A DNA stretch of 64,000 nucleotides, taken from NCBI GenBank assembly GCA_052380005.1, contig JBQTCJ010000004.1, one strand, 5' to 3'. A program made the position numbers and the translations under genes. How positions within the stretch are numbered: position 1 is the first letter of the stretch; each line of letters begins with the position of its first letter. This document shows, piece by piece, positions 37,969 through 48,289 of the stretch. Source of the stretch: Salinarimonas sp052380005 (GTDB lineage Bacteria; Pseudomonadota; Alphaproteobacteria; Rhizobiales; Beijerinckiaceae). The notes under the pieces are model-generated. The model did no database searches. It saw only the letters and a list, made by a program, of their open reading frames with translations, and was not told where the DNA came from.

Positions 37969-38910
37969 ATGGCCGACCATCGCCTCGACGCCGCACCCGA
38001 GACCGTGCACTGGGGGTACTTCGACGCCGCGCTCGCCCCGCGGCTCGTCGTCGACAGCGGCGACCGGGTGACGATCTCGACCGTCTCCGGCGCCGCGGAG
38101 GTGATGCCGCCCGCGCCGTTCACGGTGCCGCCGGCGCTCCGCGCCATCCACGCGGCGCTCTCGCCGAAGCTGCCGGGCCACATCTGCACAGGGCCCGTCG
38201 CCGTGCGCGGGCTGAAGGCAGGGGGCGTGCTGGAGGTACGCATCGCGGCGATCGACCTGCACTACGACTGGGGCTACAACACGCTCGGCCCCCAGCGCGG
38301 CGCGCTCCCGGACGACTTCGCGACGCCGCTCTGCGTTCACATCCCCCTCGACCGCGCGCGAAACGTGGCGCGCCTCTCCTGGGGGCTGGAGCTGCCGCTC
38401 GCACCCTTCTTCGGCGTCATGGGCGTCGCGCCGCCGCCGGAATGGGGCGCGCTGTCGACGCTGCCGCCGCGGCGAAACGGCGGCAACCTCGACAACAAGG
38501 AACTCGTCGCCGGCACGACGCTCTACCTGCCCGTCCACGTCGACGGCGGCAACTTCTCGGTGGGCGACGGGCACGGCGCGCAGGGCGACGGCGAGGTCTG
38601 CATCACGGCGATCGAGACCGGGCTCGTCGGCACGTTCGAGCTCCACGCCCGCAACGACATGAGGCTCACCTGGCCGCTGGCCGAGACGCCGACGCACTGG
38701 ATCACCATGGCCTTCGACCCGGATCTCGACGATTGCGTCGTGATCGCGCTGCGCGAGATGATCGACCTCGTCGTCAACGAGGCCGGCATCTCGCGCGAGG
38801 ACGCCTACATGCTCGCGAGCCTCGCCGCCGACCTGCGCATCACGCAGGTCGTTAACGGCAACAAGGGCGTCCACTGCATGCTGGCCAAGGATCTGCTGCG
38901 CCGCGGCTGA
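37969..38910 (+). CDS. Acetamidase/formamidase family protein
   Basis: 313 residues, a standard length. The family metal-site region appears in HICTGPVAV...YDWGYNTLGP, and the motif GGNLDNKELVAGTTLYLPV is diagnostic, followed by GDGHGAQGDGEVC. Enzymes of this group hydrolyse short aliphatic amides to ammonia and the acid. It starts 68 bp after corA with no obvious link. Substrate uncertain. Confidence 0.92.
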   Translation: MADHRLDAAPETVHWGYFDAALAPRLVVDSGDRVTISTVSGAAEVMPPAPFTVPPALRAIHAALSPKLPGHICTGPVAVRGLKAGGVLEVRIAAIDLHYDWGYNTLGPQRGALPDDFATPLCVHIPLDRARNVARLSWGLELPLAPFFGVMGVAPPPEWGALSTLPPRRNGGNLDNKELVAGTTLYLPVHVDGGNFSVGDGHGAQGDGEVCITAIETGLVGTFELHARNDMRLTWPLAETPTHWITMAFDPDLDDCVVIALREMIDLVVNEAGISREDAYMLASLAADLRITQVVNGNKGVHCMLAKDLLRRG

Positions 38911-38986
38911 CCCGCGCAGGACCCGAACTGCCGCCGGAACCACCGCTACACCGCCCCCGTTGGCGAGCGCGGGAGGAGCGGCGCTC

Positions 38987-40165
38987 ATGGTGGGTAACAC
39001 GGCGGGGGAAACGACGGACGAGGTGGCGCGGGTGCAGGCGCCACCCCGCCCCGGCGCGGACGCGCGTGCGGCTCATACGCCCGGTTTCGCCGGCGGCGAG
39101 ACGCCGTTCGTGCGCAAGGTGCTGATCGTCCTGCTCGTCACGGCGCTCGCCTTCGCCGTCTACCAGTTCGCCTACGTTCTGGTTCTCGCCTTCGGCGCGC
39201 TGCTGCTCGGCGTCATCATCCGCGCCTTCGTCGACCAGGTCGCCCGCATCCCGGGGCTCTCCGGCAACGCCGCCTTCTATGTCGGCCTCGTGCTGCTGAT
39301 CGCCGTGATCGCCGGCTTCGCCACGTTCTTCACCATGACCATCCAGGGCCAGGTGCGCGACGTGATCGAGCAGCTGCCCGAGGCGATCCGCGCGATCGGC
39401 GAGCGTTTCGACATCGACGATCCCGTAGAGCGCCTGGAGCAGCGCTTCACCTCGGCCGCCGGCGACGGCTCGACGCTGATGAGCCGCGCGGCGAACATCG
39501 GCTTCACCGTGCTCGGCGGCCTGTTCGACGCCCTCATCGTGATCGTGGCGGGGATCTATCTCGCCTACGACCCGGCGCTCTACCGGCGCGGCATCGTGCG
39601 GCTCTTCCCCCACGAGCACCAGGAGCGCATCGACGCCGCCTTCCTGACCACGGGCAACGCGCTCAGGCTGTGGTTCTTCGGCCAGCTCATGTCGATGGCG
39701 CTGGTCGGCGTGCTCACCGGGATCGGCTTCTGGTGGATCGGCCTGCCGTCCCCCGCCGCCCTCGGCCTGATCGCGGGGGTGACGAACTTCATCCCCTTCC
39801 TCGGCGCCTTCCTCGGCTCCGTCCCCGCCGTCGTCTTCGCCTTCAACGAGGGGATGAACGCGGTGATCTGGACCATCGTCGTCGTCACCGTCGTGCAGCA
39901 GCTCGAGGGCAACGTCTTCCTGCCGCTGATCCAGCGCGCGGCGGTGAAGCTCGCCCCCGCCTTCGCTCTCTTCGCCATCGTGGCCTTCGGCCTGGTCTGG
40001 GGCTTCCTCGGCGTCTTCCTCGCCGTGCCGATGGCGGTCACGATCATGGTCTTCGTGAAGATGCTGTGGATGAGGGAGGCGCTCGGGGAGGAGACGAGCG
40101 TGCCGGGGGAGGAGGACGGGGAGGATGGGGAGAAGACGAAGGCGGATGCGAGCCGGCGGGGGTGA
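38987..40165 (+). CDS. AI-2E family transporter
   Basis: 392 residues. A polar N-terminal tail (about 45 residues) is followed by seven or eight membrane helices. The family hallmark NFIPFLGAFLGSVPA lies near the sixth helix, with the loop ALGLIAGVTN before it. The C-terminus is acidic and Glu-rich. AI-2E (UPF0118) proteins export small molecules; AI-2 itself is only one reported substrate. Start ATG 38987 has GGAGG upstream; a TTG at 38960 is less likely. Confidence 0.9.
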   Translation: MVGNTAGETTDEVARVQAPPRPGADARAAHTPGFAGGETPFVRKVLIVLLVTALAFAVYQFAYVLVLAFGALLLGVIIRAFVDQVARIPGLSGNAAFYVGLVLLIAVIAGFATFFTMTIQGQVRDVIEQLPEAIRAIGERFDIDDPVERLEQRFTSAAGDGSTLMSRAANIGFTVLGGLFDALIVIVAGIYLAYDPALYRRGIVRLFPHEHQERIDAAFLTTGNALRLWFFGQLMSMALVGVLTGIGFWWIGLPSPAALGLIAGVTNFIPFLGAFLGSVPAVVFAFNEGMNAVIWTIVVVTVVQQLEGNVFLPLIQRAAVKLAPAFALFAIVAFGLVWGFLGVFLAVPMAVTIMVFVKMLWMREALGEETSVPGEEDGEDGEKTKADASRRG

Positions 40166-40214
40166 CGACGTCACCGAGCCGTGCACGGGAGCGCGCGCGC
40201 CGTGTCGCGCCCTC

Positions 40215-40691
40215 TCACTCCCCCCAAGGCCACCCCACCACCCGCTCCACCAGCTCCGCCAGCCCCACCTCGTCCTCCATCCCCGACACCCGCCCGCGCA
40301 CGGATACCCCCGCCGCGTGCACCGTCTCCGGCGAGCCGGAGACCAGCGGGTGCCACCAGGCGAGCCCCCTGCCCTCTGCGATCCGGCGGTAGGCGCAGGT
40401 GCCCGGCAGCCAGGAGAGGCTCTCGACCGCCTGCGGCGTCAGGCGCACGCAGTCGGGCACCTGGGCCTGGCGGTTCTCGTAGTCGCGGCAGCGGCAGGTG
40501 CCGGCGTCGAGGAGGCGGCAGGCGACGTCGGTGTAGGCGACCTCGGCGGTGTCCTCGTCCTCGAGCTTGACGAGGCAGCAGCGCCCGCAGCCGTCGCACA
40601 GGCTCTCCCACTCCGCCTCCGACATCTCGGACAGCGACTTCGTGCGCCAGAACGGGGCAGCGGCGGGGACGGGCGTCTCGCGGCGGGACAT
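40215..40691 (-). CDS. YcgN/UPF0260 family cysteine cluster protein
   Basis: 158 residues with at least seven cysteines, mainly in SLCDGCGRCCLVKLEDEDTA and CRCRDYENRQ. The pattern DGCGRCCL and ENRxxxxPDCV is diagnostic for UPF0260. Such clusters probably bind zinc or an iron-sulfur centre; function unknown. It converges with the AI-2E gene (49 bp between stops) and diverges from the PBP gene. Confidence 0.93.
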   Translation of the reverse strand: MSRRETPVPAAAPFWRTKSLSEMSEAEWESLCDGCGRCCLVKLEDEDTAEVAYTDVACRLLDAGTCRCRDYENRQAQVPDCVRLTPQAVESLSWLPGTCAYRRIAEGRGLAWWHPLVSGSPETVHAAGVSVRGRVSGMEDEVGLAELVERVVGWPWGE

Positions 40692-40922
40692 GGGGCGATC
40701 CTCGGCGGGCGTTCACCGCCCGTCAACCTCAACGAAATCCGAACGCGGCGGCCCCTTTTCGCGGCGAATGCGACCGGCACGCGCCTTGCGGGTCCCACCG
40801 CGACGGGAGACCGGCGCCTGTGGCTACTGCGCCGCCTCCCGGGCGGGAGCGTGGCGGCGGCGCGGCCGATCCGGGGCGAACCCGGGGCGTGCCCAACCGT
40901 TTGGAAGCGACCGCACGGTTCG

Positions 40923-40932
40923 GATTCGAATC
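40923..40932. promoter_or_regulatory. Two adjacent GANTC (CcrM) methylation sites
   Basis: GATTC at 40923-40927 is immediately followed by GAATC at 40928-40932. GANTC is methylated by CcrM once per cell cycle in many alphaproteobacteria. They lie 37 bp upstream of the CtrA-like site. Confidence 0.5.
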
Positions 40933-40968
40933 GCCGCGGGCACGGATGTCTGATAGGAAGCTGGGCGA

Positions 40969-40983
40969 TTAACCTTCGGTTAA
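40969..40983 (+). promoter_or_regulatory. CtrA-type binding site (TTAA-N7-TTAA)
   Basis: TTAACCTTCGGTTAA is an exact TTAA-N7-TTAA full site and also a perfect dyad (TTAACC/GGTTAA). It lies 29 bp before the GTG of the PBP1A-type gene. CtrA is the master cell-cycle response regulator of alphaproteobacteria. Position near the start suggests activation close to -35 or repression. The motif is seen; binding is inferred. Confidence 0.6.
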
Positions 40984-41012
40984 GCGGCCTGGACGGGGAG
41001 CGGGGGAAGCGG

Positions 41013-43229
41013 GTGCGTTTCGATCGGAAGATCAGCGTCTGGACACGGGTCAAGCGGGCCGCGCTGGCGTTCGACGCCTGGCTCTCCGCCTCGGCGTTCG
41101 ACTCGCGCCGTGATCTCGAGACGCTGTGGCGCCGCTACACCGCCTTCACGGATCTCTTCCGCGCCCGCGGCGCCGCGCGCGTCGTGCTCGACCTCGCCTC
41201 CGAGGGCGTGACGCTCGGGCTCGCCGGTGCGACCGTGATGCTCGCGCTCGCCATTCCAGCCTTCTACGAGACGCAGGAGGACTGGCGGCGCACCGACGAG
41301 CTCGCCGTCACCTTCCTCGATCGCTACGGCCAGGAGGTGGGCCGGCGCGGCATCCGCCACGACGATTCGGTAGCCATCGACGAGATCCCCGAGGTCGTCA
41401 TCAAGGCGGCGCTCGCCACCGAGGACCGGCGCTTCTTCACGCATTGGGGCATCGACCCGATCGGCACGGCGCGCGCGCTCGTGGCGAACTCGCGCGAGGG
41501 TGGCGTGGTACAGGGCGGCTCGACCATCACCCAGCAGCTCGCCAAGAACCTGTTCCTGTCCAACGAGCGCACCCTCGACCGCAAGATCAAGGAGGCGTTC
41601 CTCGCGCTCTGGCTCGAGTTCCAGCTCTCCAAGAACGAGATCCTCAAGCTCTATCTCGACCGCGCCTACATGGGCGGCGGCAATTTCGGGGTCGTCGCCG
41701 CGGCGGACTTCTATTTCGGGAAGCCGATCGGCGAGGTGACGCTCGCCGAGGCCGCGATGCTGGCCGGCCTGTTCAAGGCGCCGTCGCGCTTCTCGCCGCA
41801 CGTCAACCTGCCCGCCGCGCGCGCCCGCGCCAACGACGTGCTCACCGCCATGGTGAACGCGGGCTTCATGTCCGAGGGCCAGGTGCAGATCGCGCGCCGC
41901 AATCCTGCGAGCGCGATCGACCGCGGCCGCGAGACGACGCCGGACTACTATCTCGACTGGGCCTTCGAGCAGGTCCGCGACATGGCCCGCGACGGCTACT
42001 TCGACGGGCACCGGGTGCTCGTCGTGAAGACCCCGCTCGACCAGGCCATGCAGCAGCGCGCCGAGCTCGCGGTCGAGGACATGCTGCGCCAGCACGGCGA
42101 GCGCTACCGCGTCGGGCAGGCGGCCGTCGTCCTGATGGAGCCGGACGGGGCCGTGCGCGCCATCGTCGGCGGGCGCGACTACGGGCAGAGCCAGTTCAAC
42201 CGCGCCGCGCACGCGCGCCGCCAGCCGGGCTCGTCCTTCAAGCCCTTCGTCTACGCCACGGCGTTGTCCTACCTGCCCTATCGCCCGGATTCGACGGTCG
42301 TCGACCGGCCGATATGCCTCGGCAATTGGTGCCCGAACAACTACAACCGCTCCTACGCGGGAGCGATGCCGATGATCACGGCGCTGGCGCGATCGATCAA
42401 CACGATCCCCGTGCGCCTCTCCGTCGAGATCGGCGAGGGCGACGCCAAGCGCGGACGCGCGCGCATCATCGAGACGACGCGGCGCATGGGCGTCGAGACG
42501 CCGCTCGCCGACACGTCCTCGCTGCCGATCGGCGCCTCCGAGATGACCGTGCTCGACATGGCGGCGGGCTACGCCGTCTTCGCCAACGGCGGCGAGCGGG
42601 CGCGGCCCTATCCCGCCGCCGAGGTGACGACGCCGGACGGCGCGGTCCTGTACGCCCACGACCGCGACGCGCCGCGCGAGCGGGTGCTCGCCACCGGCGT
42701 CGTCGCGGACATGAACACGATGCTCGCGGCGGTTCCCGAGCGCGGCACGGGACGTCGCGCGGCCCTCGACGGCATCCGCTCGGCGGGCAAGACCGGCACG
42801 ACGAACGCCTACCGTGACGCATGGTATGCCGGCTACACCGGCAATTTCGTCGCCGCGGTGTGGTTCGGCAACGACGACTTCACCTCCACGAACAACATGA
42901 CCGGCGGCTCGCTCCCGGCCATGACCTTCAAGGAGATCATGACCTTCGCCCACGGCGGCGTCGAGCCGCGCCCGATCCCGGGGCTCGAGGACGACGGCTC
43001 GGTCGTCGCCGGCGGCGGCCCGACGACGACCGCGACCATCGACCCGCAGGTCGCGGCGCTCCGGCGCAACGCGCTCTCGCGCCGCTCCTTCGAGGTCGTC
43101 ACCGGGATCGGCTCGCTCTTCGAGGAGGCTCGCTCGCCGCGCGGCTTCCGCGAGGGCCGCGCGCCCGGCCCCGCCGCCCTCGCCGCTCAGCCCCCCGGCG
43201 TCGGCGGGTTCGAGCCGGTGACGCGCTGA
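41013..43229 (+). CDS. Class A penicillin-binding protein (PBP1A family)
   Basis: 738 residues. N-terminal membrane anchor at about 66-84, then the GT51 glycosyltransferase (catalytic Glu137 in ATEDRRFFTHWGIDP; QGGSTITQQLAKNLFL). The transpeptidase domain has Ser407-x2-Lys410 (PGSSFKPF), Ser461-x-Asn (ARSINT) and KTGTT. It polymerises and cross-links peptidoglycan in the periplasm. GTG 41013 is chosen because codons upstream look non-coding and the CtrA-like site lies just before; the SD is weak. The tail is Pro/Gly-rich. Confidence 0.92.
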   Translation: MRFDRKISVWTRVKRAALAFDAWLSASAFDSRRDLETLWRRYTAFTDLFRARGAARVVLDLASEGVTLGLAGATVMLALAIPAFYETQEDWRRTDELAVTFLDRYGQEVGRRGIRHDDSVAIDEIPEVVIKAALATEDRRFFTHWGIDPIGTARALVANSREGGVVQGGSTITQQLAKNLFLSNERTLDRKIKEAFLALWLEFQLSKNEILKLYLDRAYMGGGNFGVVAAADFYFGKPIGEVTLAEAAMLAGLFKAPSRFSPHVNLPAARARANDVLTAMVNAGFMSEGQVQIARRNPASAIDRGRETTPDYYLDWAFEQVRDMARDGYFDGHRVLVVKTPLDQAMQQRAELAVEDMLRQHGERYRVGQAAVVLMEPDGAVRAIVGGRDYGQSQFNRAAHARRQPGSSFKPFVYATALSYLPYRPDSTVVDRPICLGNWCPNNYNRSYAGAMPMITALARSINTIPVRLSVEIGEGDAKRGRARIIETTRRMGVETPLADTSSLPIGASEMTVLDMAAGYAVFANGGERARPYPAAEVTTPDGAVLYAHDRDAPRERVLATGVVADMNTMLAAVPERGTGRRAALDGIRSAGKTGTTNAYRDAWYAGYTGNFVAAVWFGNDDFTSTNNMTGGSLPAMTFKEIMTFAHGGVEPRPIPGLEDDGSVVAGGGPTTTATIDPQVAALRRNALSRRSFEVVTGIGSLFEEARSPRGFREGRAPGPAALAAQPPGVGGFEPVTR

Positions 43230-43257
43230 GGCCCGGGGGCCGCACGGGAACGTCGCC

Positions 43258-43884
43258 ATGTTCGAAGCGCTGCGCCGGGCGGCCCGGAACGCCTATCATC
43301 TGATCCTGCTCGCATGGGCGGCGGCGCTCGGCGCCGGTCTCGGGCTCGGCTCCGCCCTGCTCGTGCTCGAGGGCGAGTACCCGTTCGGGGAGCGCCGGGT
43401 GCAGGCCTGGGTCGCGTGGCCGAGCGTCGGGTCGCCGTCCTCCGACCCGTACGCCCGCGCCATCATGGCGCGCTCTGCCGACGTGCCGCTCGCGCTCGGC
43501 GAGGGCATCGCGTTCCATGCCGACACCGACGAGCTCGGTCGGCCGCTCGACGCCGCCTGCAGCTACGTCGTGTCCGGCGAGACGCCGGTGGCGCGCGCCT
43601 GGACGGTCACGCTCTACGACCTCGACGGCCGCGTGCTCGAGACGCCCCAGCGCCGCGCCGGGCTCGCCTCCCCGCAGATGCTGCGCGACGAGGCCGGAGG
43701 GGTGACGATCGCGCTCGCCCCCGGCCCACGCCCCGGGAACTGGCTCCAGCTCCCCGGCGCCGGCCGCTTCCAGGCGGTTCTGCGCCTCTACGACAGCCCG
43801 GTCTCCGGCGCGCTGGGCTGGCTCGACGACGGCGCCATGCCGCGAATCGTCCGCCTGTCGTGCCCCGGGGAGGCGACGTCGTGA
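43258..43884 (+). CDS. DUF1214 domain protein
   Basis: 208 residues. N-terminal membrane segment (NAYHLILLAWAAALGAGLGLGSALLVLEG), then a beta-rich DUF1214 domain with WTVTLYDLDGRVLETPQ and the diagnostic GNWLQLPGAGRFQAVLRLYDSPV. Function of the domain is unknown. The next gene (DUF1254) overlaps it by 4 bp (GTGA). Both follow the PBP gene by 28 bp. Confidence 0.88.
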   Translation: MFEALRRAARNAYHLILLAWAAALGAGLGLGSALLVLEGEYPFGERRVQAWVAWPSVGSPSSDPYARAIMARSADVPLALGEGIAFHADTDELGRPLDAACSYVVSGETPVARAWTVTLYDLDGRVLETPQRRAGLASPQMLRDEAGGVTIALAPGPRPGNWLQLPGAGRFQAVLRLYDSPVSGALGWLDDGAMPRIVRLSCPGEATS

Positions 43885-44531
43885 CCCCCGGTGCCCGCGC
43901 CGTCCTGGACAGCCTCGGCCGAAACGTGGGCAAGCTCGCCCTCGCGACGACGATCGGGCTCGTGCTGGCGGCGATGACCCACATCGCCGCCATCCTGATG
44001 CTGCCCTGGCTCGCCCGCCAGGACGCGCACGCGCGGCTCGCGCCCACGGCGACCTCGGAGACCGCGGTCCTCGTCGCGGCGCCCCGCGACGCGGGGTTCG
44101 GCACGGTCGATCCGAGCCTGCCCGAGACCTGGTTGCCGCTGCACGACCCCGCGACGGCGGTGGGCGCCTGCGCCTACGATCTCGCGGAGGGGCCGCTGCG
44201 GGTGAGCGCCCTCGACGGGCGGCTGTTCCAGACGATCTCGCTGCACGCACGGGGTGGCGGCGCGTACTACGCGGTGACGGACCGCGCCGCCGTGCGTGGG
44301 CGCCTCGAGCTCGTCGTCGCCACCCCCGAGCAGCTCGACGCGCTCGTCGCGCGCGAGGCGGAGGCGCAGGCCGCGACGGACGCGCCGGCGGACGGGTTCG
44401 GCGACCTGCGCGTCGTGGCTCCCGGTCGCGAGGGCTTCGTCCTCGTGCGCACGCTCGCCGCGTTCCCGAGCGAGGCCGGCCTCGCGCGCGCGCTGGTCGA
44501 GGGGGTGACCTGCACGATCGAGCCGCTCTGA
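43881..44531 (+). CDS. DUF1254 domain protein
   Basis: 216 residues with a membrane helix near 20-42 (ALATTIGLVLAAMTHIAAILM). The rest matches the DUF1254 pattern: ...DAHARLAPTATSETA..., CAYDLAEGPLRVSALDG, and YYAVTDRAAVRGRLEL. DUF1254 and DUF1214 are usually fused or adjacent, as here. GTG start overlaps the previous stop, so translation is coupled. Confidence 0.87.
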   Translation: MTPGARAVLDSLGRNVGKLALATTIGLVLAAMTHIAAILMLPWLARQDAHARLAPTATSETAVLVAAPRDAGFGTVDPSLPETWLPLHDPATAVGACAYDLAEGPLRVSALDGRLFQTISLHARGGGAYYAVTDRAAVRGRLELVVATPEQLDALVAREAEAQAATDAPADGFGDLRVVAPGREGFVLVRTLAAFPSEAGLARALVEGVTCTIEPL

Positions 44532-44739
44532 CGGCGCGACGAGGCCTCCGGTACGATGAGGCCTCGATGCGCGCGTCCGCAGCGCGAGAGCCCGCGTTCG
44601 GGTCCGTTCTTGCGCGCATTGCCCCCGCCCCGTCCGCGCGGCATGGTCGGCGGCGCCGGAACGGCTCCGAGGTGCGACCTCGGCGCGGTTGCGGGGGAGG
44701 AGCGGGCTCGCTACATCGTGCGGGTCCCGAGGGAGCCGC

Positions 44740-45486
44740 ATGCTGACGAAACTCGCCAATCCGAGCACGTTCCTGCGTTGGTCCGGGGCGCTGCTCCCCT
44801 GGCTCGCCGGCCTCACCGTCGCGACGCTCGGCATCGGCCTGTGGATGGCCTGGTTCGTCGCGCCGGCGGACTACCAGCAGGGCGAGACGATCCGGATCAT
44901 GTACATCCACGTGCCGTCCGCCTGGCTCGCACTCTTCCTCTACGCGATGATGAGCGCGTCCGCGATCGGCACGCTGGTCTGGCGCCATCCGCTGGCGGAC
45001 GTGTCCCAGAAGGCGGCGGCGCCCATCGGTGCGGCCTTCACGCTCGTGTGCCTGATAACGGGTGCGCTCTGGGGCAAGCCGATGTGGGGCACCTATTGGG
45101 TGTGGGACGCTCGGCTGACCTCGGTGCTGGTGCTCTTCCTCGTGTACGCCGGCATCATCGCGCTGTGGCGTACGATCGAGGATCCCTCGCGCGCCGCGCG
45201 AGCGGTCGCGATCCTCACGCTGGTGGGCGCGCTCAACCTGCCGATCGTCAAGTTCTCGGTCGACTGGTGGAACACGCTCCACCAGCCCGCGAGCGTCTTC
45301 CGCATGGACGGCCCGACGATCTATCCCTCGATGCTCTACCCGCTCCTCGTCATGGCGCTCGGCGTCACCCTGCTGGCGCTGGCCATGCACATGTACGCCA
45401 TGCGCACGGAGGTCTACCGCCGTCGCGTGCGCACCCTGTCGATCCTCGAGGCCGAGCGCCTCGACGAGCGCCGGATGGCGGCCTGA
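44740..45486 (+). CDS. ccmC: Haem exporter/transporter protein CcmC
   Basis: 248 residues with six membrane helices. The tryptophan-rich WWD-type motif (WGTYWVWDARLTSVLVLF) and MYIHVPSAW are diagnostic. CcmC loads haem onto the chaperone CcmE in System I cytochrome c maturation. It starts the ccmC-ccmD-ccmG run; ccmA and ccmB, usually just upstream, are not here. ATG 44740 follows GAGGGAG. Confidence 0.95.
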   Translation: MLTKLANPSTFLRWSGALLPWLAGLTVATLGIGLWMAWFVAPADYQQGETIRIMYIHVPSAWLALFLYAMMSASAIGTLVWRHPLADVSQKAAAPIGAAFTLVCLITGALWGKPMWGTYWVWDARLTSVLVLFLVYAGIIALWRTIEDPSRAARAVAILTLVGALNLPIVKFSVDWWNTLHQPASVFRMDGPTIYPSMLYPLLVMALGVTLLALAMHMYAMRTEVYRRRVRTLSILEAERLDERRMAA

Positions 45487-45496
45487 GGAGGCGGCG

Positions 45497-45718
45497 ATGA
45501 GCGATCCGCACACCCCCTTCATCCTGGCGAGCTACCTCGCGACGGTGCTCGTCATCGGCGGCCTGATCGCCCGCATGATCCTCGACCAGCGCGCCCAGAG
45601 GCGTGCGCTCGCCGAGCTCGAGGAACGCGGCGCCGGACGCGGGCGCCGCGGCGGCGAGCGCGTCGCGGGCGCGCCCGCGCCGTCGGCCGAGCGGCCCGCC
45701 ACCACCGAGAGCGCCTGA
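45497..45718 (+). CDS. ccmD: Haem exporter protein CcmD
   Basis: 73 residues. Single membrane helix (ILASYLATVLVIGGLIARMI) followed by a basic and disordered tail; the opening HTPFILASYL is typical of CcmD. It stabilises the CcmABC-CcmE complex. Starts 10 bp after ccmC and ends 2 bp before ccmG. Confidence 0.88.
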   Translation: MSDPHTPFILASYLATVLVIGGLIARMILDQRAQRRALAELEERGAGRGRRGGERVAGAPAPSAERPATTESA

Positions 45719-45720
45719 GC

Positions 45721-46368
45721 ATGGACGAGCGCCCGCAATTCGAGCCCGGCGACGCGAAGGACGCTCCCGCGCAGCGCTCGCCGATCCGTATCCTGTTCCT
45801 GCTGCCGGTCCTGATCTTCGCCGGCCTCGCGGTGCTGTTCCTGGTCGGGCTCTTCGGGGATCCGTCCCGCGTGCCCTCCGTGCTGATCGGCCGCCCCGCC
45901 CCGCAGGTGAGCCTGCCGCCGCTCGAGGGCCTCGCCGAGGCCGGCGTGCCGATCCCGGGCTTCACGACCGCGGATCTCGCGGGCACGCCGGAGCGGCCGG
46001 TGACGATCGTCAACGTCTGGGCGTCGTGGTGCGGCCCGTGCCGGATCGAGCACCCGGTGCTGATGGAGCTCGCCCAGCTGCCCTACATCACGATCGTCGG
46101 CATCAACTACAAGGACGCGCCAGAGAACGCGCGGCGCTTCCTCGGCGCGCTCGGCAACCCGTACGACCGGGTCGGCGTCGACGCGAACGGCCGCTCGGCC
46201 ATCGACTGGGGCGTCTACGGCGTGCCGGAGACCTTCGTCATCGACCAGGCGGGCGTCGTGCGCCACAAGCACATCGGCCCGATCGAGCCGCAGCAGGTCG
46301 GCGACTTCCTCGACGCGATCCGCGCGGCCCTGCCGGAAGACATGCGGGATCGGCTTCCGACGGGGTGA
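45721..46368 (+). CDS. ccmG: Thiol:disulfide interchange protein CcmG/DsbE
   Basis: 215 residues. N-terminal anchor (IRILFLLPVLIFAGLAVLFLVG, about 22-44), then a thioredoxin fold with active site C104-GP-C107 (NVWASWCGPCRIEHP) and the DsbE feature YGVPETFVID. It reduces apocytochrome c cysteines in the periplasm before haem attachment. Last gene of the ccm run. Confidence 0.94.
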   Translation: MDERPQFEPGDAKDAPAQRSPIRILFLLPVLIFAGLAVLFLVGLFGDPSRVPSVLIGRPAPQVSLPPLEGLAEAGVPIPGFTTADLAGTPERPVTIVNVWASWCGPCRIEHPVLMELAQLPYITIVGINYKDAPENARRFLGALGNPYDRVGVDANGRSAIDWGVYGVPETFVIDQAGVVRHKHIGPIEPQQVGDFLDAIRAALPEDMRDRLPTG

Positions 46369-46424
46369 GGCGTCGGCGGAGAGCCTCGCCTCCTCCCCTC
46401 CGAGGCGGACACGCGGAGCCCCCT

Positions 46425-47182
46425 TCAGCTCTTCAGCCGCCACCCGGTCCTGAAGATCCAGGCCACGATCGCGAGGCAGACGAGCATGAACACGAAGGTC
46501 ATGGCGAGACTCACCGCCGGCGCGACGTCGGCGACCCCGTAGAAGCTCCAGCGGAACCCGCTGACGAGGTAGAGCACCGGGTTGAACAGAGCGACCGTGC
46601 TCCACGGCTCGGGCAGCATCGTGATCGAGTAGAACGTGCCGCCCAGGAAGGCGAGCGGGGTCACCACCATCAGCGGGATGAGCTGGAGGCGCTGGAACGA
46701 GTCCGCCCAGATCCCGATGATGAAGCCGAACAGGCTGAAGGCCGTGCAGGTGAGGACCAGGAACCCCGCCGTCCAGAGCGGGTGCACGATCGTGTAGTCC
46801 ACGAAGATGCGTGCGGTCGCCAGGATCAGGCAGCCGATCAGCACGGATTTCGTCGCCGCCGCCCCGACGTAGCCGATGACCGTCTCCACCGCCGAGACCG
46901 GGGCGGAGAGCAGCTCGTAGATCGTGCCCTGGAACTTCGGCAGGTAGATCCCGAAGGAGGCGTTCGTCAGGCTCTCGGTGATCACGGTGAGCATGATCAG
47001 CCCCGGCACGATGAAGGCGCCGTAGGAGATGCCGTCGATCGTGTCGATGCGCGAGCCGATCGCCGAGCCGAAGACGATGAAGTAGAGCGAGGTCGAGAGC
47101 ACGGGCGCGGCGACGCTCTGCATGATCGTACGCCGGAAGCGGTTCATCTCGAACAGGTAGATGGCGCGGATGCCGTTGAGGT

Positions 47183-47186
<4 letters not shown>
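46425..47186 (-). CDS. ABC-2 type transporter permease
   Basis: 253 residues, six membrane helices. The ABC-2 motif region is near NPVLYLVSGFRWSFYGVADV, with LIPLMVVTPLAFLGGTFYS before it; this is the YadH/NodJ/DrrB-like group. The start overlaps the stop of the ATPase gene (47184-47186), so the pair is translationally coupled. Together they form an exporter of unknown (lipid, drug or polysaccharide) substrate. It is not CcmB: sequence and partner differ. Confidence 0.9.
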
Positions 47187-48160
<974 letters not shown>

Positions 48161-48289
48161 GGGAGCTCCAAGGGGGCTTTCGGGGATTTTCGGCGGAGGT
48201 TCGGGGGATGCGTCTCGCCACCTCACATGGAGGAGCGCCGCCGCTTCGTCCAGGGCTTCCTCCGCAGGCGTGCGGCGCGAGGGGCTCGC

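Larger units (their letters stand above)
40692..41012. other. 321-bp intergenic region upstream of the PBP1A gene
   Basis: Shared divergent regulatory region of the YcgN-like and PBP1A genes. The left part (40692-40900) is GC-rich with no feature I can name. The right part holds two adjoining GANTC sites and a CtrA-type site (listed separately). No hidden gene seen. Confidence 0.6.
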
